The translations under genes and the position numbers were made by a program. DNA of 64,000 nt, from positions 62,001-126,000 of the forward strand of contig CAYNHT010000003.1 in assembly GCA_964397485.1 (NCBI GenBank), in the 5' to 3' direction. Source of the DNA: CAYNHT01 sp964397485. GTDB lineage: Bacteria > Bacillota_I > Bacilli_A > RF39 > UBA660. Positions 51,111 to 60,228 of this stretch are shown piece by piece. The notes under the pieces were generated by a model. It saw only the letters and a program-made list of their open reading frames with translations, was not told where the DNA came from and made no database searches. How positions within the stretch are numbered: the stretch's first letter is position 1; every line of letters starts with the position of its first letter.

Positions 51111-54100
51111 ATGAATGATAAGCTTAAAATATTATTAGATCAGATTAAATTACCAAGCGAAGATTATCAATATTTTGAGAATGCTTCACTTGAAAAAATA
51201 ATCGGTAATAAAAATAAAGATACATATAAATTTATAATAAATATTTCTAAAGTTTTACCGCTTGATGTCTATGTAAGATTTTTAGAACTTTTAAAATTAG
51301 GGTTTCCTACAATTGAAAAACTAAAAGTTAATTTCATTGTGTCAAGTGTTAGTGAAGAATATGTTAATGACTACTTCAAATATGTGATTGATAAAAATAG
51401 TGAGCAATATCCGTTACTTGCATTGTTTAAAGAAAGTGAAATATCTTTCATTGATAAAACCCTTACAATAGAGGTTAGTAATTTAGCAGAAGAGATGAAA
51501 ATTAAACGAATTGAAGATAAAATAATTAAAGATTTCAAGAAATTTGGTTATGGTGAAATAACTTTCAAAGTTGTTGTAAATAAAGAAAAAAGTGTTCAAT
51601 TAAAAGAAGAAATTGATAAAAGTTTATTGAGTGATATCCCGAAAGATGTTATCGTAAAAAAACAAGGGAATGACAGCGAAATAATCTTTGGAACCGAAAT
51701 AAAAAGTAAGACTATGACAATTGATAATATTGTTGGTGAAGATAATAATATAACAGTTGAAGCATATGTTTTTGGGGTTGATTATTTTGAATCAAATAAG
51801 AGTAATTTTAGAATCATTACATTGAAAATAACTGATTATAATGATAGTATATACTGTAAAGTTTTTGTCAAAGACCTTCACGAATATAGTACTTTGAAAA
51901 AGAAATTAAAAGTAGGTAATTGGTATAAAATTAGGGGTTATAGTAAGAATGATGTGTATTCTAAGGAACTAGTTTTAAATGCTAGAGATATAAGTACCTT
52001 AAAAAAAGAGGATACTACTATTAAAGATAATAGTGAAATAAAAAGAGTTGAGTTGCATGCACATACTTTTATGAGTCAAATGGACGGTTTAGTGGATGCC
52101 AAAACTTTAGTAAAACAAGCTAAAAAATGGGGGCATAAAGCAATTGCAATAACAGATCATAATGGTGTTCAGGCTTTTCCTGATGTTTATCATGCTGTTT
52201 GTGATTTCAATAAGAATCTTGCTGAGGGTGAGGAACCTTTCAAGGCAATTTATGGGGCTGAACTTACAATGATTAATGATTCCGTTAATATCGTTTTAAG
52301 ACCTGATGATAGCCAATTAATGGAAAATACATATGTTGTTTTCGATTTTGAAACAACTGGATTTAACGCCGGTGGCGGAGATCAAATCATCGAAGTTGGT
52401 GCAGTTAAATTATGTAATGGAGAAATAATAGACAAGTTTTCTGAATTGATCGATCCAAATAGACCGTTACCTAAAAAGATTACGGAGATTACTGGAATAA
52501 CAGATGAAATGTTAAAAGGAAAACCATCAGAAGAAGAGGTAATTAGAAAATTTATTGAGTGGTATGGCTCTTATCCAATGGTTGCTCATAACGCAAAATT
52601 TGACGTTTCATTTCTAGAGATGGCTTATCAAAAATATGATTTAGGGACATTTAATAATACAGTAATAGATACTTTAGAATTATCTAGAACAATGGATAGT
52701 AATTTTAGCCGTCACAGCTTATCAGCGCTTGTTAAAAGATATGACATTCCATTTGATGAAGATTCTCATCACCGTGGAGATTACGATGCTGAGGCTACAG
52801 CCCTTATTTTTCATAAAATGATGAAAAAATTAGGTGATCGAAATTTTGAAAAAGTATCAGATTTAGAAAAATTAGTTTCAAAAGATGAAATTCATAAATT
52901 TGGTCGTGCTTTCCACGTTAATATTTTAGCAACCAACAAAGTTGGTCTTAAGAATTTATTTAAAATAATTAGTTTAGCTAACACCAAATATTTATATAAA
53001 ACTCCTAGAATATTACGTAGTGAAATTACTAATCTAAGGGAAGGGTTATTAATAGGAAGTGGGTGCTATGAAAGTGAAGTTTTCATCGAAGCTCGTTCTA
53101 AAAGTGATGAGGAACTAACTAATATAATTAATTTTTATGATTATGTTGAGGTTCAACCATTAGAATGTTATGACCATTTATTACAAATGAATGATTTTGC
53201 AAGTAAATCTGAATTGATTGAACATGTAAAAAAAATAATAAGAGTAAGTGACGAAGCCGGTAAGATAGTAGTAGCTACAGGTGATGTTCACCATTTAACT
53301 AGGGACGATAAAATTTATAGAGAGATTATTGTTAATCAAAAAGTTCCTGGTGGAGGAAGACATCCACTTGCTAGAAATAATATAATTAATATTCCTAGTT
53401 GTCATTTAAGGACAACAGAAGAAATGTTAGAAGATTTTAGTTTTTTAGAAGAAGATTTGGCTAATAAAATAGTAATTACTAATCCTAATAAAATAGCTGA
53501 TATGGTTGAAATTTTGGAAGTAATTATTGAAACCGGCGGAATTCCATTTTCACCTAAAATTGAAAATTCAGTTGAAACTGTAAATGAACTTGTATATGGA
53601 AAAGCTCATGAATTATATGGTAATCCATTACCTAGTCTAATAGAAGAACGGATTAAACAAGAACTTAATGGGATTATAAAAGGTGGATTCGATGTAATAT
53701 ATTTGATTTCTCAAAAACTAGTTAAGAAATCTAATGATGATGGATATTTAGTTGGTAGTCGAGGATCTGTTGGTTCATCATTTGTTGCAACAATGATGGG
53801 AATTACAGAAGTTAATCCATTACCAGCTCATTATGTGTGCTCAAATTGTAAACATAGTATTTTTGAACTTGATGGTAAATCTTTAGGTTCGAAATATTCA
53901 AGTGGGTACGATTTACCAGATATGGATTGTCCAAAATGTGGAACTAAATTAGATAAAGAGGGACAAGATATGCCCTTTGCAACTTTCCTAGGTTTTGATG
54001 CCGATAAAGTTCCGGATATAGATCTTAACTTTTCTGGTGAATATCAGTGGAAAGCACATGAATATACAAAGGAGTTATTCGGTGTAGATAACGTTTATAG

Positions 54101-55454
54101 AGCAGGTACAATTGGTACTGTTGCCGATAAAACGGCATTTGGATTTGTTAAGGGTTATTGTGAAGATAAAAATATTATAATGAGAACAGCTCAAGTTGAA
54201 CGTATTGCAATGGGATGTACAGGGGTTAAAAGAACAACAGGACAACATCCTGGAGGTATAGTTGTAATACCAGGATATATGGATGTATTTGATTTTACAC
54301 CGTTTCAATATCCAGCTGATGATCCTAATTCTTTATGGAGAACTAGCCATTTTGATTATCATGCAATTGATCAAGATGTATTAAAATTAGATATTCTAGG
54401 ACACGATGATCCAACGGTACTAAGAATGTTGCAAGATCTATCAGGGATTGATGTTACAAAAATAAATATGTCTGATCCAGATGTAATGAAGATATTTTCA
54501 TCCCCAGAAGTATTAGGCGTTACTAAGGAACAAATAATGTGCGAAACAGGAACATTAGGTATTCCTGAATTCGGAACAAAGTTTGTTATTGGAATGCTTG
54601 TCGATACAAGACCAAAAACTTTCTCAGAACTTTTGAAAATATCAGGATTGTCACATGGGACTGATGTATGGTTGGGCAATGCACAAGAATTAATTAGAAA
54701 TAATATTTGTGAATTCAAAGAAGTAATAGGTTGTCGTGATGATATAATGGTGTATTTGATGTATAATGGTATGGAGCCAAAAACCGCTTTTAAAATCATG
54801 GAATTTGTTCGAAAAGGTAAAGCCAGTAAAGATCCAGAAGGATGGAAAGTCTTTGAAACTCAGATGAAAGAAGCAGGAATTGTTGATTGGTATATTGATT
54901 CTTGTCAAAAAATAAAATACATGTTCCCTAAAGCCCATGCGGCAGCTTATGTAATGAGTGCTTTAAGGATTGCTTGGTTTAAAGTTCATCGACCAATTTT
55001 ATATTATTGTGCATATTTTTCAATTCGTTGTAGTGACTTTGACATAGATGCAATGATTAAAGGATATGATGCAATTAAAGCAAGAATGCTTGAAATTAAT
55101 AATAAAGGTTTTGATGCAACAAATAAAGAGTCATCTGTTTTAGATGTACTAGCTCTTGCTTTAGAAGCATCTGCAAGAGGTATTAAGATAGCAAACATTG
55201 ATCTTAATAGAAGTGACGCTGTTAATTTTATTATTGATGATGATAATAAAACTTTAATTCCGCCATTTAGAACAATTGACGGATTAGGTGATACGGTTGC
55301 TAAAAAGATTGTTGAAGAAAGAGAAAAGGGATCTTTCCTTAGCATAGAAGACTTACAAAAACGTGCTAAAGTATCGGGAACCCTTATAGAAAAAATGCGA
55401 ATGATGGGTGTATTAAATCACCTTGATGAATCTAGCCAGTTATCATTGTTTTAG
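51111..55454 (+). CDS. polC: DNA polymerase III alpha subunit, Gram-positive type PolC
   Basis: 1447 residues, the normal PolC size. Order: N-terminal domain (about 1-190), OB fold (about 210-300), PHP domain (about 310-400, HAHTFMSQMDG), inserted 3'-5' exonuclease (about 405-575; DFETTG, AHNAKFDVSF), PHP remainder, a four-cysteine zinc module (CSNCKHS, CPKCG), then the polymerase palm with DIDLNFSGE and the C-terminal clamp-binding peptide QLSLF. It is the replicative polymerase. Its last 111 bases are duplicated downstream at 59320-59430, and this copy has no terminator close behind it, consistent with an element inserted in its 3' end. Confidence 0.98.
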   Translation: MNDKLKILLDQIKLPSEDYQYFENASLEKIIGNKNKDTYKFIINISKVLPLDVYVRFLELLKLGFPTIEKLKVNFIVSSVSEEYVNDYFKYVIDKNSEQYPLLALFKESEISFIDKTLTIEVSNLAEEMKIKRIEDKIIKDFKKFGYGEITFKVVVNKEKSVQLKEEIDKSLLSDIPKDVIVKKQGNDSEIIFGTEIKSKTMTIDNIVGEDNNITVEAYVFGVDYFESNKSNFRIITLKITDYNDSIYCKVFVKDLHEYSTLKKKLKVGNWYKIRGYSKNDVYSKELVLNARDISTLKKEDTTIKDNSEIKRVELHAHTFMSQMDGLVDAKTLVKQAKKWGHKAIAITDHNGVQAFPDVYHAVCDFNKNLAEGEEPFKAIYGAELTMINDSVNIVLRPDDSQLMENTYVVFDFETTGFNAGGGDQIIEVGAVKLCNGEIIDKFSELIDPNRPLPKKITEITGITDEMLKGKPSEEEVIRKFIEWYGSYPMVAHNAKFDVSFLEMAYQKYDLGTFNNTVIDTLELSRTMDSNFSRHSLSALVKRYDIPFDEDSHHRGDYDAEATALIFHKMMKKLGDRNFEKVSDLEKLVSKDEIHKFGRAFHVNILATNKVGLKNLFKIISLANTKYLYKTPRILRSEITNLREGLLIGSGCYESEVFIEARSKSDEELTNIINFYDYVEVQPLECYDHLLQMNDFASKSELIEHVKKIIRVSDEAGKIVVATGDVHHLTRDDKIYREIIVNQKVPGGGRHPLARNNIINIPSCHLRTTEEMLEDFSFLEEDLANKIVITNPNKIADMVEILEVIIETGGIPFSPKIENSVETVNELVYGKAHELYGNPLPSLIEERIKQELNGIIKGGFDVIYLISQKLVKKSNDDGYLVGSRGSVGSSFVATMMGITEVNPLPAHYVCSNCKHSIFELDGKSLGSKYSSGYDLPDMDCPKCGTKLDKEGQDMPFATFLGFDADKVPDIDLNFSGEYQWKAHEYTKELFGVDNVYRAGTIGTVADKTAFGFVKGYCEDKNIIMRTAQVERIAMGCTGVKRTTGQHPGGIVVIPGYMDVFDFTPFQYPADDPNSLWRTSHFDYHAIDQDVLKLDILGHDDPTVLRMLQDLSGIDVTKINMSDPDVMKIFSSPEVLGVTKEQIMCETGTLGIPEFGTKFVIGMLVDTRPKTFSELLKISGLSHGTDVWLGNAQELIRNNICEFKEVIGCRDDIMVYLMYNGMEPKTAFKIMEFVRKGKASKDPEGWKVFETQMKEAGIVDWYIDSCQKIKYMFPKAHAAAYVMSALRIAWFKVHRPILYYCAYFSIRCSDFDIDAMIKGYDAIKARMLEINNKGFDATNKESSVLDVLALALEASARGIKIANIDLNRSDAVNFIIDDDNKTLIPPFRTIDGLGDTVAKKIVEEREKGSFLSIEDLQKRAKVSGTLIEKMRMMGVLNHLDESSQLSLF
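55344..55454 (+). repeat. polC 3'-end repeat, copy 1 (left junction, att-like)
   Basis: 111 bp, from ATAGAAGAC to the TAG stop. The first 92 bp are identical to 59320-59411; four later differences are all synonymous or stop-for-stop. Confidence 0.97.
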
Positions 55455-55581
55455 TTAAAATATAGTTAAAATTTTACATACAATAACATGAAGATAGCAT
55501 TTAAAATCATTGATTTAAGTAACATACTGTTATAAAATTTTAATAAAATATGATTGCGAAATTTGTAGAAAATTAGTATAT

Positions 55582-55637
55582 TATAATTAGTTAAAGGGCT
55601 CGTACAGACTTTAGGAAAATTTGTGCGAGTTTTTTTC
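55582..55637 (+). promoter_or_regulatory. Promoter -10 followed at once by a terminator hairpin (leader/attenuator-like)
   Basis: TATAAT (55582-55587) with no good -35. Within about 45 bases a hairpin forms: CTCGTACA (about 55600-55607) pairs with TGTGCGAG (about 55622-55629, one G-T pair), followed by T7. Confidence 0.6.
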
Positions 55638-55674
55638 ATTATCTTTTTAGTAATCAATAAAAAGATAATGAAAA
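55633..55674. repeat. 17-bp perfect inverted repeat
   Basis: TTTTCATTATCTTTTTA (55633-55649) and its exact reverse complement (55658-55674) around an 8-base loop. The first bases are the T-tract of the preceding hairpin. Confidence 0.9.
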
Positions 55675-55739
55675 TTACTTTCAAAATATTTTTTATTATT
55701 TGAGGTGATATGATGTGATATAATGTAGGTGGTGATAAT

Positions 55740-56144
55740 ATGAATGAAAACATTTCTACCATTGAATATATGAAGATAATGTTGATATTATTTTTAATAA
55801 AGAATATTGGTGTTCCTGATATTTTAGAATTAAATTTTCTTTTAACAGGAATAATAATTTATTTTGTGAATAGATATGTTATTTTTAAATTAGACTATAA
55901 TCAAATTGTGAAGAAAAATATAGCATTAAAACACCTAACTGTTACAACCCTATTTAATATATTGATATTATTCTTATTAAAATATCAATATCAATATTAC
56001 TTTATTATTGTCTTTTCAAATATTATTACATTTATTGTAATAAAACAAAAATATATTGATTTAAAAAAAGTAACTAACAAAAATATAGAAAATTACTTTA
56101 AAGATAAAAAGGAGGAATCTTATGTTAAAAAAATACAAAAATAA
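55740..56144 (+). CDS. Small multi-helix membrane protein of the polC-inserted element
   Basis: 134 residues with three to four hydrophobic helices and a charged C-terminus (KKVTNKNIENYFKDKKEE). The turn FVNRYVIFK weakly recalls the N-F-x3-R-x2-V-F signature of GtrA-like proteins, which is not enough for assignment. It starts after AGGTGGTGAT and overlaps the next gene by 23 bases, so the two are translated together. A role beside the ABC exporter is inferred from position. Confidence 0.65.
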   Translation: MNENISTIEYMKIMLILFLIKNIGVPDILELNFLLTGIIIYFVNRYVIFKLDYNQIVKKNIALKHLTVTTLFNILILFLLKYQYQYYFIIVFSNIITFIVIKQKYIDLKKVTNKNIENYFKDKKEESYVKKIQK

Positions 56145-56646
56145 AACAATCAAATTTATGGCATTTATTTTAATGACTGTGATGCTTTTTACTAATATAG
56201 CAGGTGTTCATGCTGCAACAGTTTTCCGTTCATATAATTATAGTGGAACGGCGGCAAGTTGGGGTGGTAAGTATACAAAAATGGATTATTTAGAAGGAAT
56301 ATCCTCTAATTATGTCAAGGTTGTTGTAAATACATCAGGTGGAGATAAATTTGATCTTCGTCTAATGTATACTTATGACTGGCTTTCCAATAGAAAAATA
56401 CTGGCTGAGAAAAAAGGATTAGTAGCAAAAGGTAATTCTTATACAATTTATTTTATACCGCAAAATGGTACTTGTCCATCCTCTAACTCTAACGATTGCG
56501 TTAAGGTTCCAGTTGTTAGTCAAATTTCTGATTCTAGTAATGTGGTATCTTTTTACGACGTTTTATATGGAATTGAAATATATAATGGGTCTATTTTCGG
56601 AGGAACGGTAAGTATTAGCGGAACATATTCATTTATAAACTACTAA
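56122..56646 (+). CDS. Secreted protein of the polC-inserted element, unknown
   Basis: 174 residues. A signal peptide is clear: basic start MLKKYKNKTIK, hydrophobic core, and cleavage site near VHA-A (residue about 32). The mature part of about 142 residues is Ser/Tyr/Gly/Val-rich, probably all-beta, with one cysteine pair (GTCPSSNSNDCV) likely forming a disulfide. No known toxin, bacteriocin or enzyme motif was recognised. It precedes an ABC exporter by 32 bases, so it may be a substrate, a secreted effector or the factor sensed by that transporter. Ribosome-binding site AGGAGG. Confidence 0.8.
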   Translation: MLKKYKNKTIKFMAFILMTVMLFTNIAGVHAATVFRSYNYSGTAASWGGKYTKMDYLEGISSNYVKVVVNTSGGDKFDLRLMYTYDWLSNRKILAEKKGLVAKGNSYTIYFIPQNGTCPSSNSNDCVKVPVVSQISDSSNVVSFYDVLYGIEIYNGSIFGGTVSISGTYSFINY

Positions 56647-56678
56647 TTTAATTATGTTTAATAGTGTGGAGAGATAGT

Positions 56679-59213
56679 ATGGTAGAAATAAAAAACGTAT
56701 CAAAAAAATATATTAATAATAATGAAATAGTGAATGCTTTAAGTAATATTACACTTAATTTTGATAAAATTGGTCTTGTTTTCATCATAGGTAAAAGTGG
56801 GAGTGGTAAGTCAACTTTATTAAATTTAATAGGAGGATTAGACCAAAATTATAATGGTAATATTGAATCATGTGGTACATTAATTTCATCTCTTTCTGAG
56901 AATAATCTTAATAGCTATAGAAATACTTGTATAGGATTTATTTTTCAAGAATTTAATTTATTTGAGAACCAAAGTGTTTTTGATAATATTGCTATTTCAG
57001 GAGCATTGCAAAACTCCAAAAACGATAATGAAAAAATTTTGGAAATTATAAAATTTATTGGGCTAACAGGAAAAGAAAAACGTAAACCTAATGAATTATC
57101 TGGAGGTCAAAAGCAAAGGGTTGCTATTGGAAGAGCAATAGCTAAAGATTCTAAGATAATTCTTGCTGACGAACCAACAGGTTCATTGGATAGTAATACA
57201 GCTAAAAGTATTTTTGATTTATTAAAAGAAATAAGTGATACAAAATTAGTTATAGTTGTTTCACACGACGAATTAAATGCCAAAAAGTATGCAGATAGAA
57301 TAATAAAAATTGATGACGGAAAAATAATTTCTGATTCTAAGGAAACAGTGAATACTACTATTCAAAAGAAGAAAATAAAAAAATCAAGTTTGTCTACATT
57401 TAGAGCAATAAAATTTGCGTTAAATAATTTTAAGAAGAAAAAAATGCGAATTAGTATTATATTATTCTTTTTAATACTAACATTACTTTTATTTAATTTA
57501 TCAAATTCGATATCAAAATTTGATATAAATAAAGCTCATGCGAAAACAATTATTGACAATAATAGTTATATTAAGATTAAAAAGATTTTGTCAATGAATA
57601 ACTTGACAGGCAAATATTATGATTATGGTTCAAGATTTAACTTTAATGATAGTGATATAGATAACCTTTCAAAAGTAGTCAATTCAGATCTTATGGTTGG
57701 GTATGAACTTACGCATAATGGTAGTTCTGTTGGATTAAATACAAACTGTGAATCCTATAATAACTTTGATATTCCAATTTATTACTATTGTTTCAAAGAA
57801 GAATATAAATTCATTGAATTGAGTAAAAAGCAATTTAATGAAATGAAAATAATAGGTAAGATTGCAGTTGATTCGGACGAAATGGTAATCCATAAATACG
57901 TAGCTGATCTTATTATTACAAGAGGAATCTTGTTAAATAATAATAATTTTTACAAACCAGATAATTACCATACTATTATCAATGATAATATAACGGTAAA
58001 TATTGGAAATACACAAGCGAAGATAGTTGGAATTATAGATGATGATTTATCTGAATTTGAGGAATTAAAAAAAGTTACCATGAATAAAATTGTCAATGAT
58101 AATTCGAAAATATTACCATCAAATATCAATTTAAAAGCGATTTATTTTAATTATAATGTCCAAGAAACAGCTCAAAATATTTATGTGCCAAATTCATTCT
58201 TAAATAGTGTAAAATTAGAAAAAGATAATGATTTAAATTTACTTAAAATGAATTTGAAGATAAGATATAATTTGACTGATTATATCTATAGTGATAAAGC
58301 AGGTATTCTATCAGATAGCATATCGATTATTTCTTTAGATGGCATAAAAGAAATTAATAATTTAAAAGACAATGAAATTATTATTAATAATTCTTTTTTG
58401 AATTTAATTTCAAATGGTGAATTCTCAAAGAATTTATCAAGTATAAATAAACAAGAAATTTCTGAACAATTATTTATTAGTAAATATCTAGAAGACAACA
58501 ATATTTTAGATAGTTCAATATCTACTAAAATTTCACCATATGAACCAAATGAAGAATCAAAGGAATATGTTTTTAAAGATTTAAAGATAATAGGTTTTAG
58601 TTATGATATAAATAAACTATATTTTTCAAGTCAAATATTGAATGATATTTTAGACAAAAATTTAGAAAGAACACTTGTCATTTTTAAAGGAAAAGATTTA
58701 AATTCAATAGAATCAGTATTAAATAGCTATAAACCAGGGGAATCAAAATATAAAATATATTCCGGATATTCGGTTGCGATTGACTTGATGTCTGATAAAA
58801 TTGGTACTATTATTTTAATTGCAAGGTATTTAGGTATATTAACGTCATTAATTTCGTTTCTATTGTTAGTGTCATATATTATAAATAGTCTTGTTACAAA
58901 TAAGAAAGAACTAGGAATCTTAAGAGCTTTAGGGGCAAGCAAGATGGACATTTTAAAGATTTCAGCTGTTGAAGGACATATTATAGCTTTTTTTGCATTA
59001 ATAGCAGCGTCGTTACTAAATGTGTGTGTAATAAAATATGTTAATTTTATAATAATAAAGCGAATATATTACCCAATAAATTTTTTGTCGTATAATATAT
59101 ATGAACTAATTTGGTCAATTATTATAACATTTTTAATCAGTTCATTAGCAACATTATTTGTTATTAAAAGAATAACAAAATTGTCTCCAAATGATATAAT
59201 TAATAATAATTAA
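56679..59213 (+). CDS. ABC transporter, ATPase fused to MacB/FtsX-type permease
   Basis: 844 residues. The N-terminal ATPase (about 1-220) has Walker A GKSGSGKST, signature LSGGQKQR, Walker B IILADEPTGSLD and H-loop VVSHDE. TM1 is at about 255-275, a large extracytoplasmic domain at about 280-690, and three helices with the coupling motif KKELGILRALGAS close the protein: the MacB topology in one chain. Such proteins export peptides or antibiotics or act as mechanotransmitters. ATG 56679 follows GGAGAGAT; an upstream in-frame GTG (56664) has no site. No outer-membrane or fusion partner is expected in this cell type. Confidence 0.93.
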   Translation: MVEIKNVSKKYINNNEIVNALSNITLNFDKIGLVFIIGKSGSGKSTLLNLIGGLDQNYNGNIESCGTLISSLSENNLNSYRNTCIGFIFQEFNLFENQSVFDNIAISGALQNSKNDNEKILEIIKFIGLTGKEKRKPNELSGGQKQRVAIGRAIAKDSKIILADEPTGSLDSNTAKSIFDLLKEISDTKLVIVVSHDELNAKKYADRIIKIDDGKIISDSKETVNTTIQKKKIKKSSLSTFRAIKFALNNFKKKKMRISIILFFLILTLLLFNLSNSISKFDINKAHAKTIIDNNSYIKIKKILSMNNLTGKYYDYGSRFNFNDSDIDNLSKVVNSDLMVGYELTHNGSSVGLNTNCESYNNFDIPIYYYCFKEEYKFIELSKKQFNEMKIIGKIAVDSDEMVIHKYVADLIITRGILLNNNNFYKPDNYHTIINDNITVNIGNTQAKIVGIIDDDLSEFEELKKVTMNKIVNDNSKILPSNINLKAIYFNYNVQETAQNIYVPNSFLNSVKLEKDNDLNLLKMNLKIRYNLTDYIYSDKAGILSDSISIISLDGIKEINNLKDNEIIINNSFLNLISNGEFSKNLSSINKQEISEQLFISKYLEDNNILDSSISTKISPYEPNEESKEYVFKDLKIIGFSYDINKLYFSSQILNDILDKNLERTLVIFKGKDLNSIESVLNSYKPGESKYKIYSGYSVAIDLMSDKIGTIILIARYLGILTSLISFLLLVSYIINSLVTNKKELGILRALGASKMDILKISAVEGHIIAFFALIAASLLNVCVIKYVNFIIIKRIYYPINFLSYNIYELIWSIIITFLISSLATLFVIKRITKLSPNDIINNN

Positions 59214-59319
59214 AGTGAATAATTAAGATATTTTCGACTTTATTATAAATTAAAAATCACGTTATAAAAGTCAAGTATATAAATATTAAAAATATTTTTA
59301 AAAATGTAAAATTCTTATT
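59214..59319. other. Right inner end of the polC-inserted element
   Basis: AT-rich, no gene and no convincing terminator for the ABC gene. It contains ATGTAAAATT (59304-59313), the inverse of a sequence just inside the left end. Similarity to polC continues weakly for about 8 bases before the 59320 boundary. Confidence 0.6.
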
Positions 59320-59430
59320 ATAGAAGACTTACAAAAACGTGCTAAAGTATCGGGAACCCTTATAGAAAAAATGCGAATGATGGGTGTATTAAATCACCTT
59401 GATGAATCTAGTCAGTTATCATTATTCTAA
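59320..59430 (+). repeat. polC 3'-end repeat, copy 2 (right junction, presumed original gene end)
   Basis: Encodes the same last 36 residues of PolC up to QLSLF and a TAA stop, but has no start or upstream polC sequence, so it is a non-functional remnant. A strong terminator begins on its stop codon, as expected for the original end of polC. Confidence 0.97.
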
Positions 59431-59453
59431 GATAGCTTCAAAGCTATCTTTTT
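59429..59453 (+). terminator. Terminator, presumed original polC terminator
   Basis: AAGATAGCT (59429-59437), TCAA, AGCTATCTT (59442-59450), T-run. Confidence 0.9.
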
Positions 59454-59464
59454 AATGTTTATAA

Positions 59465-59492
59465 TTGAAAAGTGTCTAAAAAATGTTATAAT
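59465..59492 (+). promoter_or_regulatory. Sigma-A promoter of the ATPase-permease-ATPase cluster
   Basis: TTGAAA (59465-59470), 16 bp, TATAAT (59487-59492). Confidence 0.7.
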
Positions 59493-59520
59493 TGTAATAT
59501 ACTTATGAATGGGAGGCTAT

Positions 59521-60228
59521 ATGGAAAAAATATATCAAATGATTAAAGTTAATAAAATATATAAAAATTTTGTTAGTGATAATCATGCATTGAATAATGT
59601 TGATTTATCACTTAATAAGGGCGAAATTATCGTCATATTAGGTCCAAGTGGTAGTGGAAAATCAACCATGTTAAATTTATTGTCTGGAATTGACCATCCG
59701 ACAAATGGAGAAATACACTTTGAAAACGATAGAATAGATAAAATGAGTGATAATGAATTGACAGATTATCGTGCTCTTAATTTAGGTTTTATTTTTCAAA
59801 GTTATAATTTAATTTCTAATTTAACAGTTAAAGAAAATATTGAATTAGGATCAAATTTGTCAGATAGACCACTAGATATCGATAGTGTTATTAACATAGT
59901 TGGATTAAAGGATCATAGTAATAAATACCCTTATCAGTTATCAGGTGGTCAAATGCAAAGGGTTTCAATTGCTAGAGCGCTTGTAAAAAACCCTAAAGTT
60001 TTATTTTGTGATGAACCAACTGGGGCGCTAGATGAAAAAACAGGAAAAACAGTTTTGTCTTCGTTACAAGAAATAAATAGAAAATATAATACAACGATGA
60101 TTATAGTTACGCATAACCCAAGCATTGCTAATATGGCTAATACCGTTATTAAAATGAATAGTGGTAAAATTGTTAGTATCGAGCATAATGATAATCTTGT
60201 TGATGCAAAAGATTTGGGGTGGGCATAA
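59521..60228 (+). CDS. ABC transporter ATPase (MacB/LolD/Bce-type)
   Basis: 235 residues with Walker A GPSGSGKST, LSGGQMQR, Walker B VLFCDEPTGALD and VTHNPS. The C-terminus ends AKDLGWA, similar to the HDIPWG end of the second ATPase in this cluster, so the two are paralogues. It shares a base with the permease gene (TAATG). ATG 59521 follows GGGAGG. Confidence 0.94.
   Translation: MEKIYQMIKVNKIYKNFVSDNHALNNVDLSLNKGEIIVILGPSGSGKSTMLNLLSGIDHPTNGEIHFENDRIDKMSDNELTDYRALNLGFIFQSYNLISNLTVKENIELGSNLSDRPLDIDSVINIVGLKDHSNKYPYQLSGGQMQRVSIARALVKNPKVLFCDEPTGALDEKTGKTVLSSLQEINRKYNTTMIIVTHNPSIANMANTVIKMNSGKIVSIEHNDNLVDAKDLGWA

Larger units (their letters stand above)
55455..59319. mobile_element. Putative integrated element in the 3' end of polC
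   Basis: The stretch lies between two direct copies of the polC 3' end; removing one copy plus this DNA would restore polC followed directly by its terminator at 59429-59453. It carries three same-strand genes: a small membrane protein, a secreted protein and an ATPase-permease fusion. There is no integrase, transposase or relaxase. Close to its inner ends are AATTTTACAT (55470-55479) and the inverted ATGTAAAATT (59304-59313). Just after copy 1, TAGTTAAAAT occurs twice (55452 and 55463). Function and mobility are inference; the duplication is seen directly. Confidence 0.7.

Noticed and set aside
54371..54799. 142-codon minus-strand ORF inside polC
   Set aside because: Shadow of the polymerase palm region; AT-rich genomes give many such frames.
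56122..56646. Lactococcin-972-type bacteriocin assignment
   Set aside because: Context (secreted protein plus ABC exporter) fits, but the Gly/Trp and Tyr/His/Ser pattern of that family is not present.
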